From Tetrastigma voinierianum (taxonomy: Eukaryota > Streptophyta > Magnoliopsida > Vitales > Vitaceae), in assembly GCA_016808115.1 (NCBI GenBank), contig JAEQBH010007372.1, positions 62,001 through 126,000 on the forward strand: DNA of 64,000 nt, written 5' to 3'. Under the pieces are notes generated by a model. The model saw only the letters and a list, made by a program, of their open reading frames with translations, searched no databases and was not told the DNA's origin. Made by a program: the position numbers and the translations under genes. Positions 34,290 to 45,844 of this stretch are shown here, piece by piece; within the stretch, counting starts at the first letter, position 1, and each line of letters opens with the position of its first letter.

Positions 34290-34550
34290 CTTGTGCCGCT
34301 TTCTATTTTCTATTCTTCTTCTCTCTCTCCTTTCTTTCTCCTTCTCTTTCTTTCATTCTCTCTTCCTTCCCTTCCTTTTTTTTCTTCCACATCTCATTCT
34401 CCTTTTTCCTTTCCTTTTCGCATACAAACTCTTTTCCATCTCTTTTCTTTTCTTTCTCCCCTTTTCCATCTCTTTCTTTTCTTTCTCCTTTTTTCATCTC
34501 GCTTCTTTCCTCTTTCTTTCTTTCTTGAGTTTTTTTTTTTTTGAGGGAAC
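34290..34550. repeat. CTTT-type simple sequence
   Basis: Degenerate (CTTT/TTCTC)n with a T run at its right end; on the element's coding strand it is GA-rich. It lies about 230 bp past the pol stop codon of the reverse-strand Tat-like element. Confidence 0.9.
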
Positions 34551-34782
34551 TGCTTGTACTGTGTACTTCCGAGGTGTAATGGATGACACGACTGATTGTA
34601 ATTGAATGTAATTTGATGGAATAAAGAGAGACTTTTCCTTTTTGATCATGAACTCTCACATTCGCATGTACTCTTCGCATTCTATGTCTGAGCTGCTTGA
34701 GACGTCTAATAAAATAACCAATAAAAGCTCAAATCGTCATTCGAAAATTGATAATGCTTCATTTAAGATTACAAACCGAGGT

Positions 34783-35850
34783 CTATTGATAAAAACGCTT
34801 AAGGTGTTCCGCATTCCAAGCATGATGTAAAATTTTTTCCTCCTCTGTCTGGAGCTCGTAATTACCCGGTCTGATGACGCGAGATATGATAGCCTTCTCC
34901 GCTAGCCCAGTTTTCCATGTGCCGGATTCTTTCCTGGTCAAGTGAGCTTCTTCAAGACTAGATCACCTGACATGTAGCTCCTGGGTTTGACTTTTTGGTT
35001 GTAATACATCGCCGTCTTCCTTTGGTAATCTTCTGTGCACCTTAGGACATGCTCACGCTTTTCATCTAAGAGGTCCAAATTTAGGCGGAGAGCCTCGTCA
35101 TTGTGTTCCACTGTTGCCAACTCGATCCTTAGGGACTTTAACCCTAATTTAATGGGGCCATCGCTTCAAGCATCAAAGGTGGCGACGGGGTTTCCGGGTT
35201 GTCGACTCATACAGAAGTCCCAGAGCTCCATAACACCCTGGGAGGTATTCACCCATTTTCCTTTAAGATCTTCTAATTGGTCTTCACGCGCCATGGTTCC
35301 GATGGTGACTTCGCCCGACCATTAGACCTAAGGATGTGCCGGGATGCGCATTGGCCTAATTCCAAGCTCATGACAAAAACTTTAACTCGGGCATTCTGTC
35401 AAATTGCTTTCCATTGTCTCGATACCAGGCTCTGGGATACCAAACCAAAGATATGGCTCGCCACAATAAAAATTGCATATCTTTTTGTTCCTCGTGATCA
35501 CGGCCAAAGGTCTCTAGCCACCCCACTTGGGCGGCACCCATCGTAACGATGATTATTTTGCGACGTCTCTTCCCAATTTCCAGCAAAGGTCCCGCATGTC
35601 TAAACCCCACTCGGGAAGGGGCTGGGGGCGAGGATTGATGTCAAGGGCTCATATGGCGCGAGAGATCTGGGCATGCTCCCCGCGACCTTACATCTCCCGG
35701 GACTAGCCTGGGCGCGCCTCTCAGCACAGGCTGGGAGAGGTATCCCCGCTAAGACCTTCCCCGCTAATGCCCGAGCCCGTGATTTCGATACACCCTTCAT
35801 GCACTCTAGCACATAGTCACGTCTTTCCCGCGATGCACCCTAAGGACTCA
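34783..35850 (-). pseudogene. Tat-like integrase, C-terminal end of pol
   Basis: Read on the reverse strand, the end is clear: PRSYMSGDLVLKKL, then RPGNYELQTEEEK and HAWNAEHLKRFYQ with a stop at 34785-34783, the standard C-terminus of Tat-lineage pol. Upstream are LNLDLLDEKREHVLRCTEDY (about 35085-35026), SVNTSQGVMELWDF remnants, and at 35610-35368 KIIIV, WRAISLVWYPRAW and DNGKQFD. The last holds the second Asp of the DDE triad. Frameshifts separate the blocks. Confidence 0.85.
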
Positions 35851-36720
35851 GCGTGAAGAAACCTCGCTTGTAAAGGCCTCCTTTATGATTAGTGAACTGG
35901 CCGACCGTCCTAATTTTTTAGATGCCTCGGTCGCTGTAGACGCTCTTCATTATGTAATCCCAAATGGGGTCCATCTAACCTCGGCTCCTGACCCGATTGG
36001 GCAACTTCCACGTCACGTAGATTCATAGAAGGCTCGCAGAAGGTATTCTCGACGCACGCTGATCCGTCGAGGTCTTCATGTGAGGCTGTCGCTAGTTTTG
36101 CCAAGGCATCGGCTAGAGAGTTCTCTGTTCTGTGGGGATATGTCTGACCTGACCAAAGACAAACTTTTCACTAAACTCCACTTTGAGGTATAGGATCATT
36201 CTTTCACTCCTTTTAGCCTCGTAGTATCTTTTATTTGTCTTACTACCACTGAGTCGTAGACCTTGTTGGTCACTGAATGGGGATAAAGGTTGAGGCTCGC
36301 TATGACGACTTACACTGGGCCTCGTTGTTGCAGGCTTGGAATATGAATCTGAGCGCTTATTCAATATCTATTCCTTCCGGGGAGGCTCAGATTAGACCAA
36401 ATCCGTCTCAGGCAAGCCAGGCCCCATCTACGCAGAGTTTCTGAGATAGCAGGTTACCGGGCGTCAGCCGTCTCTGTAGGCTTTGTCGAGATGAATTCCA
36501 CGGCGAAATCCGGCAAGACCCGCCCTCTCATTGCGCCGTCTTATATATGATGTCGAACTCGTCGCCTCATGGCCTACTTCATCACCTCTTCCCGAGGTCT
36601 CTCGCTTATGTAACACTTGCTTCATTCCGATATTCCGTTGGAACTTATGTATGAGCTCAAAGTAAGGGCGAGCCTGAAAGGTGGTTACTAATGCCAAGAT
36701 TAATTTTTCCATCCTTGATA
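35851..36720 (-). pseudogene. Tat-like RNase H
   Basis: MEKLILALVTTFQ-RPYF (36712 on), KQVLHK-ETSGR and later FRRGIH correspond to the Tat motif MEKLILALVTTSRRLRPYFQAHTI---TEYPLKQVLHKPETSGR. From 36364 to 36050 fragments of a second RNase H-like segment appear (SGSKTNKRYYEAKRSERMIL, ENSLADALAKLAT-like). Dual RNase H domains are known in Tat/Ogre elements; whether the downstream piece is that second domain is inference. Frameshifted. Confidence 0.65.
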
Positions 36721-37990
36721 CCTCTCCTCCGTTCCTCTCAAAGCTCTACGCAATAGTAAATCATGCCGTGACTCATCATTCCCGATCAGACAATACTGAG
36801 AAGTCCTGAACATTTAAGTATAGAGGAGGAGCCCCCTTCAGTTGGGCTTACCGTGAATGGGTGGGGAGCTCAAAATGTCTTCTACCGCCGAATTCTTCTT
36901 CGCACTTCGTATCCCATTGAAAGGCCTTTAAACTGGAAGAAAGGCCGACATTTATCACTTCACTGATACGACCTAGCTTTTAAAGCAAGAATCCTTCGCT
37001 CGCACGTCGACTCCTTATGCCCGATGGCGATAAGGTCAAGCACACTTTTATTTTGTCCGATTTGCCTCACTCCTCTAAAGGTTGACTATGAAACCTAGGA
37101 ATTTTCTCCGGCCGAGCATCTGGCGCACACTTCGGGTCGATTCGGCCATGTTGTACTCTCGTGATCTCGAACGCCGGGACAGTGAGCTATGTGAAGTTCG
37201 GCAATGATGGACTTTACCAGCATATCGTCTATGTATACCTCCATGGTCGTTCCTATTTGCTTCTAGAACATCCTGTTTACCACCCTCCTCGACATAAATA
37301 GCTCCCCGCTCAGCCCAAAAGGCATCACACGAGGCAATAGTTCCCCGCCTGCAGACGAACTAGGTCTTTTCTCGTCATCTCGGATCCATGCTAATCTAAT
37401 TGTACCGAGAAAGCATCCATAAAAGTGAGGAGTTCATAGCTTCCAAGAAGTGGCATCCACGATGAGGTTGATCATGTGCGCGGGAAACCGGCCTTTGGGC
37501 ATGCTCGACGCCGCGAAGTCGATGGCGTAGTCGCCACTGGGCTGCTCGCTGATTGGCACGACGTTAGCCAACCATTCGTGATATTCCACCCCTCTCGATT
37601 GCTCCCGCCGAGGAGTTTGTCACCTCCTCGTTGATCGCTCTTTGCCTTTCTGGCGCGAAGCTCCTCCTCTTTTGTTTGACTGGATTGAAGGATGGGCTGA
37701 CGTTCATCCTATGAGTGATTACTATGGGGTCAATTCCTCCCATTTCTGCCTACTTCCACGCGAAGACGTCTTTGTTCTGTCTCAAAAAATGGGTGAGAGG
37801 GCTTTGAGGTCCTCTGCTAGCTTGGAGCCGATGTAGGCTAGGTGTTCAGGGTCGTCATCCAACGGTATTGTGTTCCAAACGAGGCTCGTGTATAGAAAGA
37901 CCTCGTCACAAGCATGTCGAGCTCGTTTGTATATGTTATTTAATCGCTTTTTTGCTTCATGGATGTCGAAGCATTCCCCGGCCACACGTT
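36721..37990 (-). pseudogene. Tat-like reverse transcriptase
   Basis: On the reverse strand: LYTSLVWNTIPLDDDPEHLA and YIGSKLAEDLKALSPIF (37905-37785), then a KRRSFAPERQ-like and AIERV-YHEWLANVVPI region (about 37660-37550), DYAIDFAAS, MPKGRFPAHMINLIVDAT and finally TMEVYIDDMLVKS at about 37246-37208, where YIDD (37235-37224) is the catalytic box with both aspartates. Further 3' remnants reach about 36900. Several frameshifts. Confidence 0.8.
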
Positions 37991-38400
37991 GGTCTCAACC
38001 ATTCCTACTCCGTCACAAGAGGAAACTTGGATCATCATGTGGCAAGAGGAGGGAATGGCCTTATTGCATTTGCAGAGGGTATGCCCCAACAACATATTAT
38101 AGTGATCAGGGCGTCTACAACGAGAATCTAAATTGGCCGACGTCGTCGTACTGGGACTTCCCAAGTGAGCACCTGTTGTATTGAGCCCAAGGGTAATACT
38201 TTTTCTCCGGAGAATCCTTGCAAATGGGTGTTGACGGGTTCCAGTCTCTCCCTTCCGATGCCCATCTTATTGAAGGCCGAGGCGAAGATAATGTCACCAA
38301 CCCCGTTGTCAACCAGACCCGATGGACCGCTTTGTCGGGCCACAACCACCGAATTACCAAGGGGTCGCCATGGTGCCGTATCCTCCGTATATGATTCGAG
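37991..38400 (-). pseudogene. Tat-like protease
   Basis: LVDNGVGDIIFASAFNKMGI (near 38325-38266), then GRERLEPVNTHLQGFSGEKV and LPLGSIQ form the Tat protease block, where consensus reads VDNGSSADIL; the Asp of VDNG is the catalytic residue. YNMLLG--L-K-NKAIPSS-HMMI (about 38105-38040) is the conserved downstream part. A shift after GSIQ breaks it. A preceding acidic segment (EEDT-like) is partly visible upstream. Confidence 0.8.
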
Positions 38401-39990
38401 AATGTTATGGATGTGTCGAGCCGAGGCGCTTGACACCGGCCAGGCCTCCACCACCTCTCTTGACCTGATGCTGCGCAGATGGGCCTTCCGGGCTGAGCTG
38501 GATTCCCCTCCTCCTGCAAATCCTCCCGAGATCACATGGATTTCCCCTAAAGGCTGTTGGTGTTGAGTTGTTGTCTGCCGAGGTGGTGGCGGTGGCTGCT
38601 GAGCCTGAGCCTGGTTCCTAAGCCTGATCGAGGCTGATTCGGGGCTATGATGCGCCGAGATATCCACACCGTGATAAGTAATTTCATTTCTCGAGTCAGA
38701 TGCAATCATCCTCAGGCAAGGCCCGTAGTCCCTAAGTGGAACTCGCATTCGGTGTTATCTCTCGTGGCGAGGTCCGACTTCATTTGAGTCGCCACCAGAA
38801 CTTCTTCGCCGCACTCGCGCATGACCCGTGATACCGAGGCCGGGCATAGTGTCCCCAGGTGAATAACGTTGTCGTCTCTCGAGGCCGAGGTGGGCCCGCA
38901 CACCCCGAGGGGCTACCACTTTGGGACCGTTTCTCCCTTTCTTCGAGACCTCCTGCCGCTTAGTCTCGGGGCTCCGTCCTCGCCGCTGTCTGTCCCATTT
39001 TTTCTTTGGCGGTGAGAGCCTTTCTTGGATATGAGGGCTTCTTCGCCATTAATGTACTTCTCTCCCACCAGGAGCACCTCAATAGCAGCCATTGAGAATT
39101 TTGGAGATGGAAAACATCAAGTCTTTCGACCGCACCCCTAACTCCAAAGAATGATCATGGCGATCGCGAACTTCGTCGTATATCTACCTTCAGAGACTCT
39201 CACAAGAACCTTGAACATAGGACCTCGAAGCCTCCCCACAGCTGCTTTTGATGGTCAATAGATGGTAACCCTCGCTTATAAGTTCTGGCTCCAATGAAGT
39301 GGGAGACAAACTCAATGGATAGCTCTCTGAATGAGGAGATTGATGAAGGCGGAAGCCTGTTAAACCAGGCCAAGGCTGGGCCTTTTAATGTGATAGCGAA
39401 AGCTCTGCATCGCACAAGGTCTTGATACCCATGCAACTCCATTTGGTTTTGTAGTGCTGAGACGACGACTGATTCCCACCATCGAATGCTTCCCCACTTG
39501 TGGCATCCCGAATTTTACCGAAGAGGGAAGGAAGCACCTCTACGTGAACTGGGTGACTCCGCCTATCGTACTGGGCAGTGTCCATAGTGTCGGAGCGCCC
39601 TCTACAACCTCCTTCACACGGTCAGCTCTTGCAGGCCTCAACCTCTCGCTCCTATGACGCTTCCTCAAGCCTCGTCGAGGGTGACCGAGTTCGCCCCGAC
39701 ATGCCCCGAGTGTTGCTTCGTTGTTCCCTCCAGGGGCTATGTGGTCCCCGCCTTTGGCCTCGACCGGGACTCTCTACTGCTTCTGGGCCTGGGAGGCCGA
39801 ATGTGTCGTCTTTCATGAGGGGTGAGGTTATGACCTCAGTTTGTCGCGCCCGCGGGCGCTGCATCTGCATGGTGAGTTGCTCTAACTCTCCTATCAGGCG
39901 TTGGTTGGTGAGGCGGAGCGCCTCCACCCGCCCGTGCTGGCTTCGCATCTCTAACGCGCCTTAGAGGTCTCGCCACCGCATCGCCTCAAG
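38401..39990 (-). pseudogene. Tat-like gag
   Basis: From the 5' end on the reverse strand: a coiled-coil-like RLTNQRLIGELEQLTMQMQ (39920-39860), an arginine-rich low-complexity segment, PLP--G-IRDATSGEAFDGG (about 39535-39450) and the diagnostic gag core MELHGYQDLVRCRAFAITLK then GPALAWFNRLPPSSISSF and FVSHFIGA (39442-39272). After more shifted sequence, a proline/glutamine-rich linker and IHVISGGFAGGG lie at 38590-38510, directly before the protease. Gag would form the capsid. Confidence 0.85.
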
Positions 39991-40082
39991 GAGTCCTCGC
40001 GATCCCGTGGATCGCGCTCGCTTCCCCGCCAGGTTCCTGCCGATACCACGCAATCGAGATCGCCTTATTTGTAAAGGAACTG

Positions 40083-40103
40083 CCGCTCACAAACGCGCCA
40101 ACC
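40083..40103 (-). other. Tat-like primer-binding site
   Basis: The reverse strand reads TTGGCGCGTTTGTGAGCGG (40101-40083) directly after the CATC end of the LTR. It is one or two bases from TTGGCGCCGTTTGTGGG, the common start of the internal region in Tat-type elements. It fixes the LTR orientation and the 5' end of the element. Confidence 0.8.
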
Positions 40104-42707
40104 GATGATGCCTTTTTTCAACCGACTAGGCTTGAAAGGCCGTAGGGTCGCTGGGCCTGAGATTCGGCCTCGGGCCGGTCTCGCAGTTTCGGATGTGACA
40201 TCACGGCTTGCTTGCCTCGATGTGGCACACCTCTGCAAAGACAAGTAAGAAAGAAAGGGCCGGCGGGGCTTCACCGTAGCCGCCCTCCGATGCCTAAGCC
40301 GGGCTTCGAGAGAAAAGATAGACTGGCGGAGGGCTTAATGTGTCGCATAATTTTCACCGATGGGGGGCGGCCCGGTATTTATAGTATGTTTTCCATTGAT
40401 GGTGATTGTGGGATTCTTTCCCATTGGACGGGATATTTCCTGCCTTTATCGGTATCGGATTCGATAAGGGATATCGAAAGAGCAGTTTATTTAGAATTAT
40501 CTTTCTTCCTCATTGGTAGGATTCGACTTGATCTGCAGGATGAGCTGTTATATCGTGAATTATCTTATTTTCCTTACTGGTGAGATTTAGTTGAATTGCG
40601 TGATAATATGTTATTGGGGATTATTCTCGTTTCCTCTTATCAATGAGATTTAGTTTGATTTATGTAATGTTATTTTCTCAATTATCCATAATCGCTCAGT
40701 CGTAAAGGACTGGCCTTCATTTCACTGCCAAAGGCCTGCAGCCACGGGCGCTGGTTTGGCGAGGGCTCATGAGCTCATTTTTCAAACCCTATCAAGTATT
40801 ATGCTCAAAATGGGTTTTCAAGTGGGCTTGGTGAAGTGATCAGGTGCAAGCTGGTGAGTTACAGCGGTGCACAAATGCCAAGAGGTCGGGTCCTATTTTC
40901 CGAGAAAGAGGTCTCTGACAAGGTGACCCAATCTCCCCACTTTTATTTTATGTACGGAGGGATTATCTGCTATGTTGCATGATATGGAAAATAAGAAGAT
41001 GATTCGTAAGTGCAAAAGTTGCGCGGTCTCCATCCTGCCTCTCATCTTTATTCACTCCATTTTACGCTATCTTTTTTGCGATCTTTATTGCAATGTAATT
41101 ACACCGCCTTCAAGTATGAAAGCTTCTCAAAAGGAGGGTAAATTTTGACAAGTCTTCCAAGGATATTCACCTAAATGCAGATGAAGATCTGAATGTGAAA
41201 TGTGTAATTATCTCTGTCCACGAACAAGCCAAAAAGGTACTTAGGCTTCCTACTTTATTGGTCAAAAGGAGGTGTTCTCGTATTACATTAAAGAAAGCTT
41301 GGAGAAGAATTGAGGGTGGAACAAGAAAGCTCTATCTAGAGCCAGAAGGAGATCCCACCGATATAAGTGGTAATGTGCTATACCAAATCCTCAGGATGAA
41401 TGTATTCTTACTCTTTAATTTCTCAAGAAGGATTTGCAGAATTGATTTAATTCATACTGGTGTGAGGGACAAACTCATGATTTACGCATTCACTGGACAG
41501 CCTTGGGGTGCTTTATGTCTTCACAAAAATGAAGGGGGCTTGGATAGAAGGAGCTACAAAATTTCAATCTTGCTATATGGGAAACAGGTTTGGAGAATTC
41601 TTACATGCCCGATTCCCAGGTCCTGACCATAAGGACAATTGTATTTCCCAACCACATCCATCTCTGAGGGCAGGATTAAATGGTCAAACCCTAGCATTAT
41701 ATGGACCAAATCGCATCTTCGAGATGTCTAGAAAGCCTTCCCGACAAGGGTGGTGGAGTAGGACCGATTACATCCCGGGGGTCGATTACCTAAACCAGCC
41801 TGCATCGCTTTGGTCGTGGGGCCTAGCGTTGTTGGAACCTTGTATGGGGTCACTTTGCCGCTATCGACCTCCTCTTTAAAGGTCCGAGTCTCGTCCCCGA
41901 CAAGCTAATTTCCTATGCGATTCGTATCTAAGATGGTATGCTTTTTCAAGTAGCCTTCGATAACTGCCCGCTTCCTCTCGCATCCTCTTCATAAAAGGGG
42001 CTCTTAAAAGACTAATGCAACCTGTCCTTTCTCAACTTTCGCCAATGGTCGGGTATTTTGCTGGTCTATTGGTTTCTTTAGACAATCTGTGTTCCCGTGA
42101 TAGCTCGTTCCTTTATCTTTTAGCGAAGGAACCACAGGGCTTCCTTTATTTCTAAAATCGCGCCCTCTAGTGATTTCCAATCTTCCTCCTCTCACACAAG
42201 CTTTAAAGGAACGCATTTCTTTTGTCGCCGGTCGAATTTGGGAGTAAGGACCCTCTTGACAAGGACGACACCCCTCATGCCTTATTGCTGGACCACCCCG
42301 AGAATCTACGCGGAGTGTCGCTTTGTTTTGGTATAATCTTATGAGGTTATTGATACATCTAATTCGCATTGTCCACGTGCCTCTCGTGTGCCTCGACCCG
42401 ATCTCAAATTTCGAAGATAACGCCATACGCAGCATTTGGCCGAGTGTCCCTCACAACACCTCACGGAGCCGATCAAGTCGGATATTCCCTCTCGGGCCCT
42501 TCGAGCTCGAGGCGGTCACCGCTCGCTTTGCGGCCTTCGCCTCCTTCTACTGTGAAGATTTCTCCCGTCGGGCCTTCCGCCGCCAAGCCCATCAAGGGGG
42601 AGCTTCTGGCTCTGTGTAACGCTATCTCGTAAGTCCCGAGTGTGAACGGCACTTGCACCGCTTGAGAAAGACCATCCGACTTGGGGCAAGGTTTCGAAAT
42701 TGGGGGC
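40104..42707 (-). repeat. Tat-like 5' LTR, carrying a LINE segment
   Basis: 40104-40790 matches 5779-6490 and 41716-42707 matches 7006-7980. Between them the 515 bp of the other LTR is replaced by about 910 bp of LINE sequence (40795-41703). The outer end (GGTTTCGAAATTGGGGG, near 42707) lies where the other LTR meets its purine tract, so the LTR is complete at both ends. GTCTT at 42708-42712 is a weak candidate for the target duplication (GTATT at 5774-5778). Confidence 0.7.
40795..41703 (+). mobile_element. LINE reverse transcriptase fragment, forward copy
   Basis: Carries AAAATGGGTTTTCAAGTGGG, a frameshifted GPIF-E and GDPISP-like RT stretch, LSAMLHDMENKKMI, and after 41195 HFIGQKEVFA-like, LEKNWRRIEGG-K and LMNVFLL pieces, then TAWGALCLHKNEGGL-like sequence (about 41498-41546). 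It matches the reverse complement of 44196-45155 closely, apart from many small indels, and is one arm of the large inverted repeat. Non-functional. Confidence 0.8.
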
Positions 42708-43093
42708 GTCTTTCAAATGATTTTTTTTGAAGATAAGAATAATATTTTCAAATTTTCAAATAAAATAATTTTTTTCTTTAACAAGCAAGGTTTTATTTTT
42801 TTATTTTTGAAAAAAAGATGCATTTTTATTTAGTAAATAGATATATCCTTAGAAAGCACAGCAGATAAGAAAGAGGGAAGGATAGTGTCCTAATTCCCTA
42901 GACCAGACTCAAAACCCGCTGCCTTTGCAAGCACATGGGCAGCAATATTCGCTAATCTTCTTACAAACTCAAACTGGTTTAAGATAACTCAACCAACAGC
43001 TTGGCAATCCTGAATTAATATCATATAATATAGGCAGGATGACCTTTGAGAGCGGATAACAGCACCAAACAGTCTGTTTCCACCTTAACCCTG

Positions 43094-43480
43094 CTACACC
43101 CCCATCATTTTGAGCCAAGATAAGGCCTCTCTACAACTTAGCGCCTCAGCTTCAAAAGCATCATTATTACCATGTCGTCGCCCATTTTTCGCCTTGATCA
43201 TATTCCCAGCCTCATCACGTAGGATGAAGCCATACCCAACTGTCGGATCTAGCGGAAACACCATTACATCAAAGTTACATTTTATGTGGCCATGTTCGAG
43301 AGGGTGCCCACCCTGTAGGTTCATGGGCTCTATCGGAGATTCGGAGTTGACGTTATGACTCCTTGTCAACTGCGCCTGCTGCCATTGCGAAAGGGTTTGG
43401 ATAGCCTGAGCAAAAATTGAGCTTGTCATACTTGCTTTGCGGTGCCATATATATGATGGAGTTTCTATTTTTCCACACAA
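43094..43480 (-). pseudogene. LINE RNase H-like domain
   Basis: Carries HIKCNFDVMVFPLDPTVGYG, FILRDEAGNMIKAK and AFEAEALSCREALSWLK. This is the RVT_3-type RNase H pattern of plant LINE C-termini: K-N-D at the start with Asp, then the Glu of EAEA. The frame is open for 128 codons and reaches HPC-LARYDGG-like sequence past 43094 in another frame. Confidence 0.85.
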
Positions 43481-43489
43481 TCCAGCACA

Positions 43490-44329
43490 CTACGACAATC
43501 ACCTAGGACCTCTCCTTTGTTTCTCCTGCTTTTGTCTCAGCCCACCATTCCCAAAACTGCATGGCTTCATTTGCTATGGGGAGTTTGAAGTCATTGGCCT
43601 TCATAATTTTCCACACTTCTGTTGCACCTGGGCAGTGAACCATGGCATGAAACCCATTCTCAAACACCTCTTGGCAAATCGAACACTGATCAATTTCGGT
43701 AACCCTTCTCCCAAACAGCACCTGCATTATTGGCAACAGGTTTAAGCATGCCTGCCAAATGAAGATCAGTACCTTCCCCGGCACCTTCAGGTTCCACAAC
43801 TCCTTTCAATTGATGGCGATTGTAGACTGTCTTTATCAACTCTTAGAGCCCTGCATATTCCTATAACTACTCTTAATCGTGAAGGCTCTGTCTCTTTCAT
43901 GGCACCATAGCCAGTTATCATCACACGAGCTCCTTCTCAACGGTATACGTTGGATCAAGCGACTATCCCGCTCCTCAAGCAACGCCCTTAACAGCCTCAC
44001 ATCCCATCTCATGCCATCGTTTGACTTCAAGGAGCTCACATTCAGTTCCTCTAGCCCCTCCATTGGTGGAGATGTCACATAGGGATTCTCTACATCTGGT
44101 AGCCACGGGTCCTTCCACAGCTTAATATGAGATCTTGTACCAACCCTCAGCCTCACCCCATGCTTCAAATGTTGGGCTGAAGCATGTAGACTTCTCCATA
44201 TAATGCTAGGGTTTGACCATTGTCCTGCCTCTAGAATGGATGTGGTTGGGAAATACATTGTCTTATAGATCCGGGCCACCAAGGAATCTGGGCATGTAAG
44301 AATTCTCCAAACCTGTTTCCCCACCATAG
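43490..44329 (-). pseudogene. LINE connection region and zf-RVT domain
   Basis: ORF 44327-43836 holds MVGKQVWRILTCPDSLVARI, a GTRSHIKLWKDPWLP stretch and NWLWCHERDRAFTIKSSYRN, typical for plant LINEs between RT and zf-RVT. ORF 43799-43503 reads MWNLKVPGKVLIFIWQACLN, LLPIMQVLFGRRV, CSICQEVFENGFHAMVHCPG, a zf-RVT with its Cys and His residues. A stop or short shift separates the two. Confidence 0.85.
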
Positions 44330-45150
44330 CAAGATTGAAATTTTGTAGCTCCTTCTATCCCAAGCCCCCTTCATTTTTGTGAAGACATAAAGCACCCCAA
44401 GCTGTCCAGCAAATACTTGTCGTCTTCAGTTTGTCCCTCCCCCACCAGTATGAATTCATCATTCTTTCCAAATCTTTGCAGAGAGATAAAGGAAGTAAGA
44501 ATACATTCATCACAAAGTTTGGTATAGCCTGTACCACTTATATCAGTAGGATCTCCTTCCCGGCTCTAGATAGAGCTTTCTTGTTCCACCCTCTAATTCT
44601 TCTCCAAGCTTTTTCTTTAATGTATGCGAACACCTCCTTTTTTTGACCAATAAAAGTAAGGAAGCCTAAGTACCTTTCTGCCTGGCTTGTTCGTAGGACA
44701 CCGAAGATAGTACACATTTCACATTCTAGATCTTCATCTACATTTAGGCTGAATATCGCAGAAGACTTGTCAGACTTAATTTCTCTGCCCCGGAAGCTTT
44801 TTTTCACACTGAAGGCAGTTTTTTATGTAATTACATTGCAATAAAGATGCTTTAAAGAAAAGATAACTGTCGTCAGTGAATAAAAGATGAGAGACAGATG
44901 GAGGACCCCGCGCAACTTTGCACCCCTGAATCATCTTCTTATTTTCCATATCATGCAACATAGCAGATAATCCCTCCGTACATAAAATAAAGAGGTAAGG
45001 GGAGATTGGGTCACCTTGTCAGAGACCTCTTTCTCGGAAAATAGGACCAACCTCTTGGCCATTGTGCACCACCTTGTAACTCACTGAGCTTACACACCTC
45101 GTGATCATGTTCACCCAGCCCACTTGAAAACCCATTTTGAAAGATAATAC
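44330..45150 (-). pseudogene. LINE reverse transcriptase
   Basis: In one frame from about 45133: MGFQVGWVNMITRCV, VSYKVVHNGQEVGPIFRERG, then a TGA (45021-45019) in place of the Arg of GLRQGDP, then QGDPISPYLFILCTEGLSA, MLHDMENKKMIQGCKVA and HLLFTDDSYLFFKA, where TDD (about 44878-44870) is the FADD-type catalytic box. The stop is a CGA to TGA change, typical of decay of methylated CpG. One or more shifts follow before RIRGWNKKALSRAGKEILL and SWWGR. This is the best RT of the window. Confidence 0.85.
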
Positions 45151-45155
45151 TGACA

Positions 45156-45844
45156 GGCTTCAAAATAGTCACAGCCCACTCGCCAAACCTGCAAGCAGGC
45201 GCGCCCATTGAAACACTTAGGCCTTTGACGCCAGCCCAAAATGAAGGCCCAATCCGCACTGCCCAAAGGCTGTTATGACAACAAGAAAGCAACATTCAAG
45301 AATCAAACTAAATCTCACGATAAGTGGAAACAATAATCCCAATGATATTATATTATCCTCGCAAATCTGAACTAAATCTCACCAAAGAAGGGAAAAATAA
45401 GATAATTCACGATATAACAAACATCCCGGGCAGATCAAGTCGAATCCCACTAATGAGGAAGAAAGATAATTCTAAATAAACCGCTTTCGATATCCCTTAC
45501 GAATCCGGGAGCACCGATAAAGGCAGAATATCTGTCCACGAGAAAGAATCCTAATCACCATCCAACCTGAAAACATATACTATAACAAGCCACCTCACGT
45601 GAAAGGTATGCAACATATCGCCTCTGCTGGGCCATTTTTTCTCTCAAAAAAGAAACTGACTTAGGTGACTGAGCTGCTGATGTGCCGTGCCCCACCAATT
45701 TTCTTTCTACTGCTTCAGAGGCTGGTGGCCACATCCAGACAAAGAAACCAATGGTGTCATCCTAGCCTGCACTGCCCAGCCGACAGCCCACCTCCAAAGC
45801 CTAACAACCCCCAAACGTCGCCCCGCCTACAAAAGGCATCATCA
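45156..45844 (+). repeat. Tat-like LTR fragment, opposite orientation
   Basis: The reverse complement matches 40104-40790 and 5779-6490: a TGATGATGCC start at 45844, TTTGGGGGTTGTTAGGC, CTGGATGTGGCCACC, the GGGATATCGAAAGC run and TATATCGTGAATTATCTTAT. It joins the 5' end of the LINE at 45155. This LTR-LINE junction also occurs at about 40790 in the opposite orientation. Confidence 0.8.

Larger units (their letters stand above)
42713..45155 (-). mobile_element. L1-type plant LINE, 5'-truncated
   Basis: Reverse-strand non-LTR element starting inside the RT domain (KMGFQVGWVNMITR) and passing through RT, connection domain, zf-RVT and RNase H to an A/T-rich 3' end at about 42713-42860. 5' truncation is usual for LINEs. 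Its 5' end abuts a Tat LTR fragment at 45156, and its 3' end abuts the Tat-like 5' LTR. A second copy of its first 900 bp lies inverted at 40795-41703. Confidence 0.85.

Noticed and set aside
34102..34605. 167-codon forward ORF, possible membrane protein
   Set aside because: Its hydrophobic part is translated CTTT simple sequence. It lies antisense in the 3' region of the Tat-like element.
38165..38566. 133-codon forward ORF
   Set aside because: Antisense to the well-supported Tat-like gag-protease on the reverse strand.
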